Shown here in pieces: positions 37,589 to 49,144 of a DNA stretch of 64,000 nt (position 1 is its first letter; each line of letters opens with the position of its first letter). Below the pieces are notes generated by a model that worked only from the letters and a program-made list of their open reading frames with translations, did not search any database and had not been told where the DNA came from. A program made the translations under genes and the position numbers. Source of the stretch: Gemmatimonadota bacterium (GTDB lineage Bacteria; Gemmatimonadota; Gemmatimonadetes; Longimicrobiales; Gaopeijiaceae); contig JAJEBS010000190.1 of assembly GCA_022822425.1 (NCBI GenBank), forward strand, positions 16,386 through 80,385, given 5' to 3'.

Positions 37589-38824
37589 ATGAGGATCCAC
37601 GTTTCCGAAGGCCCACGGGGCCGGAGCGGGCCCGGGGCGGTGTCGAGTCGGCTGTCGCCCCCCGAACTGCTCCGCTACGCCCGACACCTGGTCCTGCCCG
37701 AGGTCGGCCTCTCCGGCCAGCGCAGGCTCAAGTCGGCCCGCGTGCTCGTGGTGGGCGCGGGAGGGCTCGGCTCGCCGGTGGCGCTCTATCTGGCCGCGGC
37801 GGGGGTGGGAACGCTCGGGCTCGTGGACTTCGACGAGGTCGACGCGACCAACCTGCAGCGTCAGATCCTGCACGGCGAATCCGACGTGGGCCGGCTGAAG
37901 CTCGACTCCGCCCGCGACCGGCTCGCCGAAACCAACCCCCACGTCGAGGTCATCGCCCACGACGCCAGGCTGAGCAGCGGCAACGCCCCGTCCGTGCTGG
38001 CCGACTACGACGTGGTCGTGGACGGCACCGACAATTTCCCCACCCGCTACCTGGTGAACGACGCCTGCGTGATGCTCGGCAAGCCGAACGTGTACGGCTC
38101 GGTGCACCGCTGGGAGGGGCAGGTGTCGGTGTTCGCCACCGAGGACGGTCCCTGCTACCGGTGCCTCTTCCGCGAGCCGCCCCCGCCCGGCCTGGTGCCC
38201 AACTGCGCCGAGGGCGGAGTCCTGGGGGTCGTCCCGGGTGTGGTGGGTTCGCTGCAGGCGCTCGAAACCGTGAAGCTGATCCTCGGGCAGGGAAGACCAC
38301 TCGCGGGACGGCTCCTCATCTTCGACGGGCTGGAACTGGAGTGGCGCGAGGTCTCCGTCCGGTCCGATCCCGCCTGTCCCGTATGCAGCGACAGCCCCAC
38401 ACAGACCGAACTCATCGACTACGACCTCTTCTGCGGCGCGGAGCCGGAGGCTGAACCCATGACCCTGTCCCCAAACGAGGCACCCCGTGAACCGGCAGGC
38501 CCCGGAAGCATCGACGTCCTGGAGGCCAGCAGCCGCCTGGGGGGCGAGGCCTCGCCCTTCCTCCTGGATGTGCGCGAGACCTACGAATGGGACATCTCCA
38601 ACCTCGCGCCGCAGGGCGCGGTGCTGATTCCCATGGGCGAAGTGGGCGCCCGTCTCGACGAAATCCCGCGCGAGCGACAGATCATCGTCCACTGCCGCAC
38701 CGGCGTCCGCAGCGGGGACGTGGCGAATCAGCTCTGGCGGGCGGGGTACCGCGACGTGCTGAACATGGAGGGGGGGATCAATGCCTGGGCCCGGCAGGTC
38801 GACCCCGGGCTTCAGATCTACTGA
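37589..38824 (+). CDS. moeB: molybdopterin/thiamine biosynthesis adenylyltransferase (MoeB/ThiF-type) with C-terminal rhodanese domain
   Basis: RYARHLVLPEVGLSGQRRLKSARVLVVGAGGLGSPVALYLAAAGVGTLGLVDFDEVDATNLQRQILH; Zn Cys pairs CYRC/CPVC; rhodanese HCRTGVRSGDVANQL. Confidence 0.95.
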   Translation: MRIHVSEGPRGRSGPGAVSSRLSPPELLRYARHLVLPEVGLSGQRRLKSARVLVVGAGGLGSPVALYLAAAGVGTLGLVDFDEVDATNLQRQILHGESDVGRLKLDSARDRLAETNPHVEVIAHDARLSSGNAPSVLADYDVVVDGTDNFPTRYLVNDACVMLGKPNVYGSVHRWEGQVSVFATEDGPCYRCLFREPPPPGLVPNCAEGGVLGVVPGVVGSLQALETVKLILGQGRPLAGRLLIFDGLELEWREVSVRSDPACPVCSDSPTQTELIDYDLFCGAEPEAEPMTLSPNEAPREPAGPGSIDVLEASSRLGGEASPFLLDVRETYEWDISNLAPQGAVLIPMGEVGARLDEIPRERQIIVHCRTGVRSGDVANQLWRAGYRDVLNMEGGINAWARQVDPGLQIY

Positions 38825-38878
38825 AGCAGTCGAACCGCGCCTGGTTCCCGGGTCTTCGGCAGGTGCCCGGACAAGGGG

Positions 38879-41047
38879 TCAGAACGCGGCCAGCTCCCGG
38901 ATCGCCGAGACCACGTCCGGCACCTGCGGAAGGATGACCTCCTCGAGCCGGGGCGCGTACGCGACCCAACAGTCCCGGGAGGCGATTCGCCGCACCGGCG
39001 CGTCCAGCCACTCGAAGAGCTCATCGGCGACCCGCGCTGCGATCTCGGCTCCGTAGCCCCAGGAGAGCCCGTCCTCGTAGGCCACCAGCACGCGGTTGGT
39101 CTTGCGCACCGACGCGGCGACGGCGTCCATGTCGAAGGGCGACAGGCTGCGCAGGTCCACGATCTCGGCCTCTATGCCGTCCCGTTCCGACGCCACCCGG
39201 GCCGCGTCCAGGCTGCGCTTCACCAGCGCGCCGCAGGTCACGATGGTGAGATCCGATCCCTCGCGCGCGACGCGAGCCTTCCCGAAGGGGATCATGAAAT
39301 CCCTCCCGGGCTCGAGACCCTTGTTGTACACCTGCCGGTACAGGTGTTTGTGCTCGAGGAAGATGACGGGATCGTCGCAGCGGATTGCGGTGCGCAGGAG
39401 CCCGCTGGCGTCGAGCGCGGTCGAGGGCAGGACGACGCGCAGCCCCGGCGTGTGCGTGAACAGGGAAGCCCCCGTCTGCGAATGGTAGATGCCTCCGCCC
39501 GTGAGATAGCCGCCGAAGGGCACCCGGATGACCACGGGCGCGTCGAACGCGCTGTTGGAGCGGTAGCGCATCGTGGCCAGTTCGTTGCGGATCTGCATGA
39601 ACGCCGGCCAGATGTAGTCGAAGAACTGGATCTCGACGACGGGCCTGAGCCCGCGGGCGGCCATCCCGATCGCGCGCCCGACGATGTTCGCCTCGGCGAG
39701 CGGCGAGTTGAAGACGCGGTCGCTGCCGAAGCGCTTCTGGAGCCCGTGGGTCACCTTGAAGACCCCGCCCTTGCCCTGCACCTGCTCGAGGGCTTCCGCG
39801 CGCGAAGCGTCGGCTACGTCCTGGCCGAACACGACGATGCGAGGGTCGCGCTCCATTTCGTCGCCGAGGCAGCGGTTGATCAGGTCGACCATGGTCAGCT
39901 GCTTGCTTCCCCGGTCGAACTCCGCCGAGCCCTCCGTGTCGAATTCGGGCTTCGTGGGCGGCGCGGTCTCGGAGTAGAGGTTCACCAGCGCCCGCTCCGG
40001 CGGCGGCTGGGGACGCTCCAACGCCCGGACGGCAGCTTCCCGAACCGCGGCATGGGCCTCCGTCTCGATGCGGTCGAGCTGCTCCGCGGTAGCAACCTTG
40101 AGGTCCAGCAGCAGTTGACGGGTGCGGGTCAGGGGATCCCTTTCCTCTTCGGCAAAGCGCTCTTCCACCGTTCGATACGCGCGCTCGTCGTCCGACATCG
40201 AGTGAGAGTAGGGCCGGATCGTGAAGGCGTGCACGAGCGCCGGTCCCCGACCCTGCCGGCAGTGGCGCACCGCGGCGCGGCTCGCCTTGTAGCTGTCGAT
40301 GACGTCGGTGCCGTCGCACTTCGCGATGAACAGATCCGGGAAGGAGGAAGCCAGCCCGGAGATGCTGCCGCCGGCGGTCTGGACCTCCACCGGCACCGAG
40401 ATCGCGTAGCCGTTGTCCTCGATCAGAAAGATGACGGGAAGCTTGAGCGTGCAGGCGGTGTTGAGCGCTTCCCAGAACTCGCCTTCCGAGGTGGCGCCCT
40501 CTCCGGCCGAGACGAGCACGACTTCGTCCTCCTCCACCTGCCCCACCCGCTTCCGCACTTCCGCGAGCCCGGCAGCCCGGCGTCCGCCCTCGGCGCATCC
40601 CACGGCCTGCAGGAACTGCGTTCCGGTCGGCGACGACATGCTCGTGATGTTGAGACGGGGGTCGCAGAAATGGCACGGCATCTGGCGTCCGCCGGATGCG
40701 GGATCGGCCTCGGCGGCCACCGCCTGCAGGAAGTGCTCGTACGGGGTCTGGCCCAGCGCCAGGGAGAGCGACCGGTCGCGGTAATACAGATAGAACCAGT
40801 CGTGGGCCGGCCTGAGGTGGGCGGCCATGGCCACGCCGATGGCCTCGTGGCCCGCGCTCGAGATCTGGAAGAAGGTCTTGTTCTGCCGCTTGAGCGTGAT
40901 CTCGCGGTCGTCGATGCCGCGCGAGGTCACCATGATGCGGTAGAACTCGACCAACTGGGTCGAGGTGAGGGCGAGTCCGTCGCCGGGGAGCTTTCTGCGG
41001 CCACCGGCGGGCGCGTCGGGTGGTAGCGTTCGGGTGTCAGGTGCCAT
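38879..41047 (-). CDS. 2-oxoisovalerate (branched-chain alpha-keto acid) dehydrogenase E1, alpha-beta fusion
   Basis: Alpha part ([37 protein letters not shown]; ThDP-binding [15 protein letters not shown]) joined to beta part ([57 protein letters not shown]). Confidence 0.93.
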   Translation of the reverse strand: MAPDTRTLPPDAPAGGRRKLPGDGLALTSTQLVEFYRIMVTSRGIDDREITLKRQNKTFFQISSAGHEAIGVAMAAHLRPAHDWFYLYYRDRSLSLALGQTPYEHFLQAVAAEADPASGGRQMPCHFCDPRLNITSMSSPTGTQFLQAVGCAEGGRRAAGLAEVRKRVGQVEEDEVVLVSAGEGATSEGEFWEALNTACTLKLPVIFLIEDNGYAISVPVEVQTAGGSISGLASSFPDLFIAKCDGTDVIDSYKASRAAVRHCRQGRGPALVHAFTIRPYSHSMSDDERAYRTVEERFAEEERDPLTRTRQLLLDLKVATAEQLDRIETEAHAAVREAAVRALERPQPPPERALVNLYSETAPPTKPEFDTEGSAEFDRGSKQLTMVDLINRCLGDEMERDPRIVVFGQDVADASRAEALEQVQGKGGVFKVTHGLQKRFGSDRVFNSPLAEANIVGRAIGMAARGLRPVVEIQFFDYIWPAFMQIRNELATMRYRSNSAFDAPVVIRVPFGGYLTGGGIYHSQTGASLFTHTPGLRVVLPSTALDASGLLRTAIRCDDPVIFLEHKHLYRQVYNKGLEPGRDFMIPFGKARVAREGSDLTIVTCGALVKRSLDAARVASERDGIEAEIVDLRSLSPFDMDAVAASVRKTNRVLVAYEDGLSWGYGAEIAARVADELFEWLDAPVRRIASRDCWVAYAPRLEEVILPQVPDVVSAIRELAAF

Positions 41048-41107
41048 ATGGGAAAGATAGCCGGAGCGAGCAACAGGGTCCAACCGGCGGAGGGCCCGGG
41101 ACCTCGG

Positions 41108-43249
41108 TCAGCGCGCTGTCGCGGCGTCGAGCTGGTCGGCCAGCAGCTGCGGATCGGCGACGGGCCTCTGACAGGTGTACTCGTGGCAGACGTGGGCGCG
41201 CGGTGTTCGGTCACCCCGGTCGCCCGCCACGAGCCGCCAGGGTGCCCGCGGCGTCCTGCCCGCCTGGTCGCCGGTGACCAGCCGGTTGGGCAGATAACGG
41301 CCGTGCGCCGCCTGCAGCAGCGCCCGGGTGGCGTCGTCGTCGGGATCGCCCTCGATGACCACTTCCACGCCGGGCCGGTCGAAGGCGTCGGCCACCGTGA
41401 GCAGTCTCCCGTACGCGCTGGGGAAGCGCGCCATCGCAGCCGCCTCGCCGGCAAGGACCCGCGCCGCGAGGATGCGAAAGTCCTCTCGGTCCAGAAGGCG
41501 GCCCAGGCGCAGCAGAACCTCCGCCGCCAGGGAGTTGCCGGCCGGAGTGGCGTTGTCGGTGGCGTCGCGGGGGCGCACCACCAGCGCCTGGTCGGCTCGG
41601 TGGGTGTCGAAGAGCAAGCCGCTCGCGCGATCGAAGAATCCCTCCAGGAGGGCTTCGGCAAGCTCCGTGGCGCGATCGAGCCAGACGGCCCGAAGCGTCG
41701 CTTCATGCAGCGCCAGGAAGGCCCCCGCAAGCGACGCGTAGTCTTCCAGAAACCCGCCCACCGGCGAGGGCCGGTCCTTGTGGCTGCGCAGCAGGCGGCC
41801 GTCGCGCCGCAGTTCGGCGAGGATGAATTCCCCTGCCTGCTCGGCCGCGTGCACGTACTCGCGCCGTCCCAGGGCCGCCCCGGCTTCGGCGAAGACGCGA
41901 ATCGCGAACCCGTTCCAGGCCACGATGACCTTTTCGTCGCGGAACGGCGGTTCGCGCAGCGCCCGGGCTTCAAGGAGAACGGCCGATGCCGGCGCGAGCA
42001 CAGCGTCGAGTTGGTCCGGCGCGAGCCCCTCCGCCCTGGCCACCGACTCCGGGTCGTGGGGCAGGTGAAGGATGTTGCGGCCCTCGAAGTTGCCGGCCGG
42101 GGTGACGTCGTAGCAGCGCCGGAACAGGTGCGCCGTGGACGGGTCGAGCAGCGCGTCGATCTCCTCCGCCGTCCAGAGATAGAACAGCCCTTCCTCGCCC
42201 TCGGAGTCCGCGTCGCGCGCGGAGTAGAAGCCGCCCTCCGGCGAGCGCAGGTCGGTGAGCATGTAGGCCAGCGTCTTCTCGGTGACCGCCAGGAATTCGG
42301 CGTCCCCGGTATGCAGATGAGCCTGCAGGTACGCACTCGCGAGCAGGGCGTTGTCGTAGAGCATCTTCTCGAAGTGCGGCACCAGCCAGCGCGCGTCGAC
42401 CGTGTAGCGGTGGAACCCCCCACCCAGCTGATCGTGGATTCCGCCGCGCGCCATCCTGCGCAGCGTGTGCGTCGCCATGGACAGGAGCCGCTCGTCCCCC
42501 GATCCGTGGTGAACCCGCAGCATGAGCTCCAGCACCATGGGCTGGGGGAACTTGGGCGCTCGCCCGAAGCCCCCGTGGATCGTGTCGTAGCCGCGGGCGA
42601 TGTTGTCGCAGGCGGCGCGCGCCAGCCCGGTTCGCGCCTCGCGGTCGTCGGGTGATGCCCGACCCGCGTCCGGAGGCCTCATGGAGCGCTCCAGCAGCCC
42701 GCGCATCCGGCTGGCGGCCTCGCGCACTTCGGCCTTGCGCCCTGTGTACGCCCGGCCGGCGGCCTCGAGCACCTGGCGGAACGACGGCATGCCGTGGCGA
42801 GGCTCCGGCGGGAAGTAGGTCCCCCCGTAGTAAGGCAGCCCCTGCGGGGTCAGGAAGGCGGTCAGCGGCCACCCCCCCTGCCCGGTGATGCTCTGGACCG
42901 CGCGCATGTAGATCGCGTCCAGGTCGGGCCGCTCCTCCCGGTCCACCTTGATGTTGACGAAGTGCTCGTTCATGAGCGCGGCCGTCCCGTCGTCCTCGAA
43001 CGACTCCCGCTCCATGACGTGGCACCAGTGGCAGGCGGAATAGCCTATGGAGAGGAGGATGGGCCGGTCATCGTCGCGCGCGCGGCCCAGCGCTTCGTCG
43101 CCCCACGGGTACCAGTCCACCGGGTTTCCGGCGTGCTGCAGCAGGTATGGGCTGGTTTCGCGCGCCAGCCGGTTGAGCGCGCGCCCGCCGGGCGCCGGCC
43201 GGACGTGACCGGAGGAGCCGGAGCGCGCGGATGGTGGCGTGTCGGTCAT
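41108..43249 (-). CDS. YyaL/DUF255 thioredoxin-domain protein (spermatogenesis-associated protein 20 family)
   Basis: [29 protein letters not shown]...[25 protein letters not shown]-epimerase-like helical C-terminal domain. Confidence 0.95.
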   Translation of the reverse strand: MTDTPPSARSGSSGHVRPAPGGRALNRLARETSPYLLQHAGNPVDWYPWGDEALGRARDDDRPILLSIGYSACHWCHVMERESFEDDGTAALMNEHFVNIKVDREERPDLDAIYMRAVQSITGQGGWPLTAFLTPQGLPYYGGTYFPPEPRHGMPSFRQVLEAAGRAYTGRKAEVREAASRMRGLLERSMRPPDAGRASPDDREARTGLARAACDNIARGYDTIHGGFGRAPKFPQPMVLELMLRVHHGSGDERLLSMATHTLRRMARGGIHDQLGGGFHRYTVDARWLVPHFEKMLYDNALLASAYLQAHLHTGDAEFLAVTEKTLAYMLTDLRSPEGGFYSARDADSEGEEGLFYLWTAEEIDALLDPSTAHLFRRCYDVTPAGNFEGRNILHLPHDPESVARAEGLAPDQLDAVLAPASAVLLEARALREPPFRDEKVIVAWNGFAIRVFAEAGAALGRREYVHAAEQAGEFILAELRRDGRLLRSHKDRPSPVGGFLEDYASLAGAFLALHEATLRAVWLDRATELAEALLEGFFDRASGLLFDTHRADQALVVRPRDATDNATPAGNSLAAEVLLRLGRLLDREDFRILAARVLAGEAAAMARFPSAYGRLLTVADAFDRPGVEVVIEGDPDDDATRALLQAAHGRYLPNRLVTGDQAGRTPRAPWRLVAGDRGDRTPRAHVCHEYTCQRPVADPQLLADQLDAATAR

Positions 43250-44691
43250 GGCTGCATCGCCTCCAGAACCCGCTCCCGGAAGGCGCGCGCCCGCTCGAGC
43301 ACTTCCGCCTCGCTCACCGTCAGCACCTCGCGGTCGCGCACCACCACGCGCCCGTTCACCAGCACCGTGGCGACATCGCTTCCGCGGGTCGCGTAGACCA
43401 GGTGCGAGTAGACGTTGTAGAGCGGGGTGAGGCCGGCCCGGCGGGTGTCGACGAGTACGACATCGGCGCGCTTCCCCGGCTCGAGCGATCCGATCTCGTC
43501 GTGCAGCCCGAGGACCCGGGCGCCGCCCATGGTGGCGAGGCGGAACACGGTCTCGGCGGGTAGCGCGGTGGGATCGGCGGTGGCGAACTTGTGGATCTTG
43601 GCGGCGGTGTCCATCTCGTCGAAGAGGTCCAGGTCGTTGTTGCTGGCCGGCCCGTCGGTCCCGAGCCCCACCGGGATACCTGCGGCCAGCGCCTCCACGA
43701 TCGGGGCCGCCCGCGAAATCCCCAGCTTCATGTTGCTCTCCGGGTTGTGGGCGATGCCCGCTCCGCTGGCCGCGACGCGCGCGATGTCCTCCTCGGAGAG
43801 ATGGATGGAGTGGGCGAGCACCGTCCCCGGCCGCAGGGCGCCGATGGACTCGAGCGCCTCCACCACTCCCATCCCGGTCAGGCCGCTCACTGTGGCCAAC
43901 TCCCCCGCGTCTTCGGCGGCGTGGATCTGGAAGGGAGCCCCATGGTCGTTGGCCAGCCGCACGGCGGCCGCCACGTCTTCGAGCGAGGTCGTATAGAGCG
44001 AGTGGGCGGCCACGCCGGGGGTCAGGGTGGGATGGTCCCGGTAGCGCTCCATGAAGTCGGCGGCGTCCGCCAGGGAGGCGGCCGGCGACGCAAAGTCCGG
44101 GGTGGGAAAGCCGATCACATGCGGCCCGAGCACCGCGCGCATCCCGGCGTCGATGGTGGCCCGCGCACCGTCGTCCCGGAAGTAGTACATGTCCGCGAAG
44201 GTGGTCGTCCCGCTCTTGAGCATCTCGATGCACGAGAGCAGCGTGCCCCAGTACACGAAGTCGGGGCTCACCAGAGCCGCTTCCGCCGGGAAGATGTGCT
44301 CCTCCAGCCAGGTCATCAGCGGCAGGTCGTCGGCTAGTCCTCTGAGGAGCGACATCGCCGCGTGCCCGTGCGTGTTGACCAGCCCCGGGATCACGAGATG
44401 GCCGGTTGCGTCGAGCACGGCGACGTCGGAGGGTCGGGGATCGTCGTCGGCCAGTACGCCGGCGATGCGTTCTCCCTCCACGAGCACAGCGCCGCCCTCG
44501 AGCACGGTTCCGGCGTCGTCCATGACCACCACCGTGCCGCCGTCGATCAGCAGCCGCTCATCCGCCCGTGGCGCAGGGGACGCGGTACACGCTGCCGAGA
44601 GCGCCACGACCAGCGCCGTCAGGATGCCGGAGCCGGTACACGGGATCGCGTGCTTCGCGGCGATCGTCATTTTGCGTTCCTTCCCGTACAT
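43246..44691 (-). CDS. amidohydrolase (cytosine/SAH deaminase-like), apparently lipoprotein
   Basis: [59 protein letters not shown]-terminal [12 protein letters not shown] lipobox; ATGA overlap with downstream DUF255 gene. Confidence 0.9.
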   Translation of the reverse strand: MYGKERKMTIAAKHAIPCTGSGILTALVVALSAACTASPAPRADERLLIDGGTVVVMDDAGTVLEGGAVLVEGERIAGVLADDDPRPSDVAVLDATGHLVIPGLVNTHGHAAMSLLRGLADDLPLMTWLEEHIFPAEAALVSPDFVYWGTLLSCIEMLKSGTTTFADMYYFRDDGARATIDAGMRAVLGPHVIGFPTPDFASPAASLADAADFMERYRDHPTLTPGVAAHSLYTTSLEDVAAAVRLANDHGAPFQIHAAEDAGELATVSGLTGMGVVEALESIGALRPGTVLAHSIHLSEEDIARVAASGAGIAHNPESNMKLGISRAAPIVEALAAGIPVGLGTDGPASNNDLDLFDEMDTAAKIHKFATADPTALPAETVFRLATMGGARVLGLHDEIGSLEPGKRADVVLVDTRRAGLTPLYNVYSHLVYATRGSDVATVLVNGRVVVRDREVLTVSEAEVLERARAFRERVLEAMQP

Positions 44692-44795
44692 GTTTCTCTT
44701 GTCGCCTTGATACGATTGCGCATTGCCGCCCGCCGATTCCCCCGTGTCACCCGTCCGCACCCAAGATAGCCGGCAACGCCTCTCTCGGGACAACC

Positions 44796-46817
44796 ATGGC
44801 GGATGACCGGCTCCCCCCAACCGGACAGCCAGGGTTCACTTCGACGATGATCTCCCCCATCTGGCGACCCACGCCGGAACGGCGCGACGCGGCGAATCTC
44901 ACCGACTTCCGCGCCTTCCTGGCCCGGCGGGGACACGATCCCGGCGCGGGCTACGAGGCCCTGTGGCGATGGTCGCTGGCGGACCAGGCGGCCTTCTGGG
45001 ACGCGTTCTGGGACTGGAGCGGGGTGGTGGGGGACAAGGGCGATTCGATCCTGGAGACGGGACCGGAGCCGATGGAGGCCCGGTATTTTCCCGGCGCACG
45101 GCTCAACTTCGCCGAGAATCTGCTGCAGCGAGCCGATGCCGCCCCGGCCGTCATCGCGTACTCGGAAGCCGGGCCGGGGTCGACCCTTTCCTGGGCGGAA
45201 CTCCGGGATCTGGTGTCGCGCGTGGCCCAGGGGATGCAGGCCGCCGGCGTCCAGCGGGGCGACCGGGTGGCGCTGCTGCTTCCCAACGTTCCGGAGGCGA
45301 TTGCGGCGGTGCTGGCGGCGGCGAGCCTGGGGGCGATCACGGCCAGTGCGTCCCCCGACTTCGGGGTGGACGGCGTGGTGGACCGCTTCGGGCAGATCGC
45401 GCCCCGCCTGCTTATCGGGGTCGACGGCTACCGGTATGGGGGGAAGCGGCATTCCACCCTGGACAGGCTCGCCCGGGTCGCGGCCCGGCTGCCATCGGTG
45501 GAGCGCGTGGTGGTCGTGCGTGCCCGGCCCGCGGACGGGACGGGGCGCCCGGATTGCGGTCCGCTCCCCGGTTTTCCCGGCGCGGTCGATTTCCCGAACT
45601 TCATCGCGCCCTTCGAGCCTCGCGATGTTCCCTTCGTCCGTCTCCCCTTCGCGCACCCGCTCTACATCCTGTTCTCCTCGGGGACCACCGGCCCTCCCAA
45701 GTGCATCGTCCACAGCGCCGGCGGGGTGCTGTTGCAGCATCTGAAGGAGCAGCGCCTGCACGCCGACGTGAAGGCGGGAGACCGCGTGTTCTACTTCACG
45801 ACCCTGGGATGGATGATGTGGAACTGGCTTGTCTCCATCCTGGGATCGCGCGCGACGGTGCTCCTGTACGACGGTTCGCCGTCGTTTCCCGGCCACGGCG
45901 TCCTGTTCGACTTCGCCGATGGGTCCCGGATGACCCACCTCGGGACCTCCGCCCGCTTCATCGCCACGCTGCGCACGGCGGGCGCGCGCCCACGCGAGAC
46001 TCACGCGCTGGGCTCGCTTCGCACCGTGTTGTCCACCGGCTCGCCCCTCGATGCGGCGGGCTTTCGCTACATCCACGAGCACGTGAAGCGCGACGTGCAT
46101 CTGGCTTCGGTGTCGGGCGGCACGGACCTGTGCGCCTGCTTCGTCGGCGGGCTGCCGACCCGGCCCGTCTTCGCGGGGGAGATCCAGGGGCCCGCGATGG
46201 GGATGGCGGTGGAGGTGTACGACGACGGCGGCCGTCCGCTGGAGCGGGGGAAGGGGGAACTCGTGTGCACCCGGCCCTTCCCCTCCATGCCCCTGGGCTT
46301 CTGGGGCGACGAGGGCGGCGAGCGTTACCGCGACACCTACTTCCGGCGCTTCCCCGGCGTCTGGCACCACGGCGACTTCATTGAGAGGACCGCCAGCGGG
46401 GGGTACGTCATACACGGCCGCTCCGATGCGACCCTGATCGTTGCCGGCGTGCGCATCGGGACCGCGGAGGTGTACCGGGTCGTGGAGGCCTTGCCCGAGG
46501 TGCGCGAGGCGATCGCCATCGGCCAGCGCCGCGCGGAGGGGACGCGCATGGTCCTCTTCGTCCGCCTGCGCGCGGGGCACGCGCTCGACGATCGTCTTCG
46601 TGACCGGATTCGGGCTCGACTGCGCACGCGCGCGAGCCCGCGCCACGTTCCGGCGGCGATCCTGGAGGTACCCGACATTCCGCGTACCCGGAGCGGCAAG
46701 ATCGTGGAACTGGCCGTCAGGGCCGTCGTCCATGGCGAGCCGGTTCGCAATCGCCAGGCTCTGGCCAACCCGGAGGCGCTGGAGCATTTCAGGGATCGGC
46801 CCGAGCTCACCGGCTGA
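44796..46817 (+). CDS. acetoacetate--CoA ligase
   Basis: WRWSLADQAAFWDAFWDWSGVVGDKG...ARYFPGARLNFAENLL; AMP-binding YILFSSGTTGPPKCIVHSAGG; SGGTDLCACFVGG. Confidence 0.95.
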   Translation: MADDRLPPTGQPGFTSTMISPIWRPTPERRDAANLTDFRAFLARRGHDPGAGYEALWRWSLADQAAFWDAFWDWSGVVGDKGDSILETGPEPMEARYFPGARLNFAENLLQRADAAPAVIAYSEAGPGSTLSWAELRDLVSRVAQGMQAAGVQRGDRVALLLPNVPEAIAAVLAAASLGAITASASPDFGVDGVVDRFGQIAPRLLIGVDGYRYGGKRHSTLDRLARVAARLPSVERVVVVRARPADGTGRPDCGPLPGFPGAVDFPNFIAPFEPRDVPFVRLPFAHPLYILFSSGTTGPPKCIVHSAGGVLLQHLKEQRLHADVKAGDRVFYFTTLGWMMWNWLVSILGSRATVLLYDGSPSFPGHGVLFDFADGSRMTHLGTSARFIATLRTAGARPRETHALGSLRTVLSTGSPLDAAGFRYIHEHVKRDVHLASVSGGTDLCACFVGGLPTRPVFAGEIQGPAMGMAVEVYDDGGRPLERGKGELVCTRPFPSMPLGFWGDEGGERYRDTYFRRFPGVWHHGDFIERTASGGYVIHGRSDATLIVAGVRIGTAEVYRVVEALPEVREAIAIGQRRAEGTRMVLFVRLRAGHALDDRLRDRIRARLRTRASPRHVPAAILEVPDIPRTRSGKIVELAVRAVVHGEPVRNRQALANPEALEHFRDRPELTG

Positions 46818-46885
46818 TCCCGGGACGCGCCCGGCGCCCGCGCCATCCGCGGCCCGTCGTCACAGGGGCGCGGCGATCGACTAGA

Positions 46886-47185
46886 TTGGAGTTTGTGGAC
46901 CAACCCACCACCCCGCCCGCGGAGAAGCGACACGCCTTGGGGATCTACCGGAGTTTCGTCATGCTTGCGCTGCGCCGTCCCTCCGTGATTCCCGCACTGC
47001 TGGGCGCGGGATGGGCCTTTCGGCGCCGGGGCTGGTACCGAAGGCCCCCGTTTCTTCCGCTCCCGTCGGCCTCCTTCCTGCGCTGGAGGCTGGATACGGC
47101 CTACGGCGATCCGCAGGCCCGTCCCCCGGCGGAGGAGGCCGAGCGGTTCCTGCGCTGGGCGGCGCGCATGCGGCGAGGCCGGTGA
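46886..47185 (+). CDS. small hypothetical protein
   Basis: 99 aa ORF in a gap between co-oriented genes; start (TTG/GTG) uncertain; Arg/Pro-rich. Confidence 0.45.
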   Translation: MEFVDQPTTPPAEKRHALGIYRSFVMLALRRPSVIPALLGAGWAFRRRGWYRRPPFLPLPSASFLRWRLDTAYGDPQARPPAEEAERFLRWAARMRRGR

Positions 47186-47210
47186 AGGGAGGCGGGTCGG
47201 ATCCCCGGGC

Positions 47211-47747
47211 ATGACCAGGCGCACGCGCATCCTGATCGTCGCGGTCACCGTGCTGATTGCGGTGGCGCTGGTGTCGTCCACCGTCGGACGGGCCATCTAC
47301 GCCGGCCGCGCTCCCGGGCTGGGCTCCTTCGTCACCGTCCACTTCGCCGGGTATCTCTTCTTCCTGCTGATGCCGGTCGAGGCGCTCGTCCCCTACTATC
47401 AGGCGGAGGGACACCCTGGCGGCATGCTCGTGCTGCTGGCGGTCACGACCGCGCTGGCGGCCCAGGCCATCGACTATGGTATCGGCCGCTCGGTCGGGAC
47501 CGGGATCCTGGAGGATTTCCTGGGACGCGAGCGCTACGCGAAGTTCAGCGGCCTCATCGCCCGGTGGGGAAGCTGGGCGATTCTCACCTTCAACCTGTTT
47601 CCGCTGTCGTCTCCCAACATGCTCCTGGTTGCCGGCATGTCGCGCTTCGGCGCGGTCCGTGCGCTCGCATTGAGCGCCGCCGGGCTGGTCGCCAAGTACA
47701 TCGCCATCGTCTACCTGTTCGATGCCCTGGGGGGAGACGCCGGATGA
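47211..47747 (+). CDS. YqaA/DedA (VTT-domain)-like membrane protein
   Basis: FFLLMPVEALVPYYQAEGHPGGMLVLLAVTTALAAQAIDYGIGRSVG...GLIARWGSWAILTFNLFPLSSPNMLLVAGMSRF. Confidence 0.7.
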   Translation: MTRRTRILIVAVTVLIAVALVSSTVGRAIYAGRAPGLGSFVTVHFAGYLFFLLMPVEALVPYYQAEGHPGGMLVLLAVTTALAAQAIDYGIGRSVGTGILEDFLGRERYAKFSGLIARWGSWAILTFNLFPLSSPNMLLVAGMSRFGAVRALALSAAGLVAKYIAIVYLFDALGGDAG

Positions 47748-47796
47748 GCGGGTTCGTGCCCCCTCGCTGCCCGTGCGCGGGTGCTCGCGCCCGTCC

Positions 47797-48411
47797 ATGC
47801 TGAGCGTCGCGGTGACCGGAAACATCGCCTCCGGCAAGTCGTCCCTGCTGCGGGCCTGGGCCCGGGCGGGCGTCCCGGTGATCAGCGCCGACGACCTTGC
47901 GCGCGAGGTGGTGGAGCCGGGGACGGACGGGCTGCGGGAGGTGGCGCGCGTGTTCGGGAAGGACGTGCTGGGCCCGGACGGACAGCTCGACCGGCGCCGG
48001 CTGCGGGACCGGGTGTTCCGGGATGAGGATGCCCGGCGCAAGCTGGAATCGATCCTGCATCCCCGGATTCGGGACCTGCGCGAAGGATGGCTGCGCGAGC
48101 AGCGCCGCCGCGGGATGGAACTGGTGGCCGCCGAGATCCCGCTGCTCTTCGAGACGGGCTATGCTCGTGGAGTGGACGTGACTATCGTAGTCCACGCGCC
48201 GCCGGCCGTGCGCCTCGAGCGCCTTGTGCGCGTGCGGGGTCTGGACGCGGAGGAGGCAGCCAGAATCATGGGCACCCAGGCCGACGCGAGAGACACGCGC
48301 GCGATGGCGGATCACGTGATCCGCAACGACGGCACCCCGGCCGAACTCGAACAGCGTGCTCTGGAACTCCTTGCCCGGCTGAGGGCGCGGATTCGGCGGG
48401 AGCGCGGGTAG
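47797..48411 (+). CDS. coaE: dephospho-CoA kinase
   Basis: MLSVAVTGNIASGKSSLLRAWARAGVPVISADDLAREVVEPG; HPRIRDL; VAAEIPLLFETGYARGVDVTIVVHAPPAVRLERLVRVRGL. Confidence 0.95.
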   Translation: MLSVAVTGNIASGKSSLLRAWARAGVPVISADDLAREVVEPGTDGLREVARVFGKDVLGPDGQLDRRRLRDRVFRDEDARRKLESILHPRIRDLREGWLREQRRRGMELVAAEIPLLFETGYARGVDVTIVVHAPPAVRLERLVRVRGLDAEEAARIMGTQADARDTRAMADHVIRNDGTPAELEQRALELLARLRARIRRERG

Positions 48412-48413
48412 CC

Positions 48414-49112
48414 ATGCCGGAGGCTCGGGTGCTTCGCATCGACATGCATGTCCACACGCACGCCTCCTGGGACTGCCTCAGCGATCCGGAGAAGGTGCTT
48501 GCCAGGGCTGTCGCCAGAGGCTTGGATCGCATCGCCATCACCGACCACAACCGTATCTGGGCCGCGCGCGAGATGGCGCGCCGCTACCCGGACCGCATCA
48601 TCCCGGGCGAAGAGGTGAAGACCGCGGAAGGAATCGACGTGATCGGGCTCTATCTCGAGGACGAGATCCCCAGGGGGACGCCCGCCAGGGAGGTGTGCGC
48701 GCGCGTCCGGGAGCAGGGGGGGCTGGTCTATCTGCCTCACCCCTACGCGCGTGCCAAGGGAGGCTCGGGCCGCTACGCGGAAGAGCTGGCCGATCACGCC
48801 GACATCATCGAGGTCTTCAACGCGCGCCTGCACGATCCGGCGCTCAATCAGGCCGCGGCCGACCTGGCGGATCGCCGGAGCCTGCCCGGTGGGGCCGGAT
48901 CGGACGCCCACACCGTGTGGGAGGTGGGCAGAGCCCGCGTCGAGCTTCCGGCCCATCCCAACCGCCCCGACGCCTTCCTGGAGGCGCTGGGTTCGGCCCG
49001 CGTCTCCGGGGCCGCCTCGCCGCACGCCGTGCACCTGGCGTCGACCTTCGCCAAGGTTGCCAGGCCAATGGTGAAACCCGGGAGACCCGGAACAGGCGCC
49101 CGCGTGGACTGA
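48414..49112 (+). CDS. PHP-domain metal-dependent phosphoesterase
   Basis: IDMHVHTHASWDCLSDPEKVLARAVARGLDRIAITDHNRIWAAR; IIPGEEVKTAEGIDVIGLYL; GSDAHTVWEVG. Confidence 0.92.
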   Translation: MPEARVLRIDMHVHTHASWDCLSDPEKVLARAVARGLDRIAITDHNRIWAAREMARRYPDRIIPGEEVKTAEGIDVIGLYLEDEIPRGTPAREVCARVREQGGLVYLPHPYARAKGGSGRYAEELADHADIIEVFNARLHDPALNQAAADLADRRSLPGGAGSDAHTVWEVGRARVELPAHPNRPDAFLEALGSARVSGAASPHAVHLASTFAKVARPMVKPGRPGTGARVD

Positions 49113-49144
49113 CAGGCCCTCACCGACGAGTTTCCCGATCCGGC

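Noticed and set aside
44667-46787. 706-aa ORF on the minus strand
   Set aside because: Antisense to acetoacetyl-CoA ligase; compositionally a shadow ORF.
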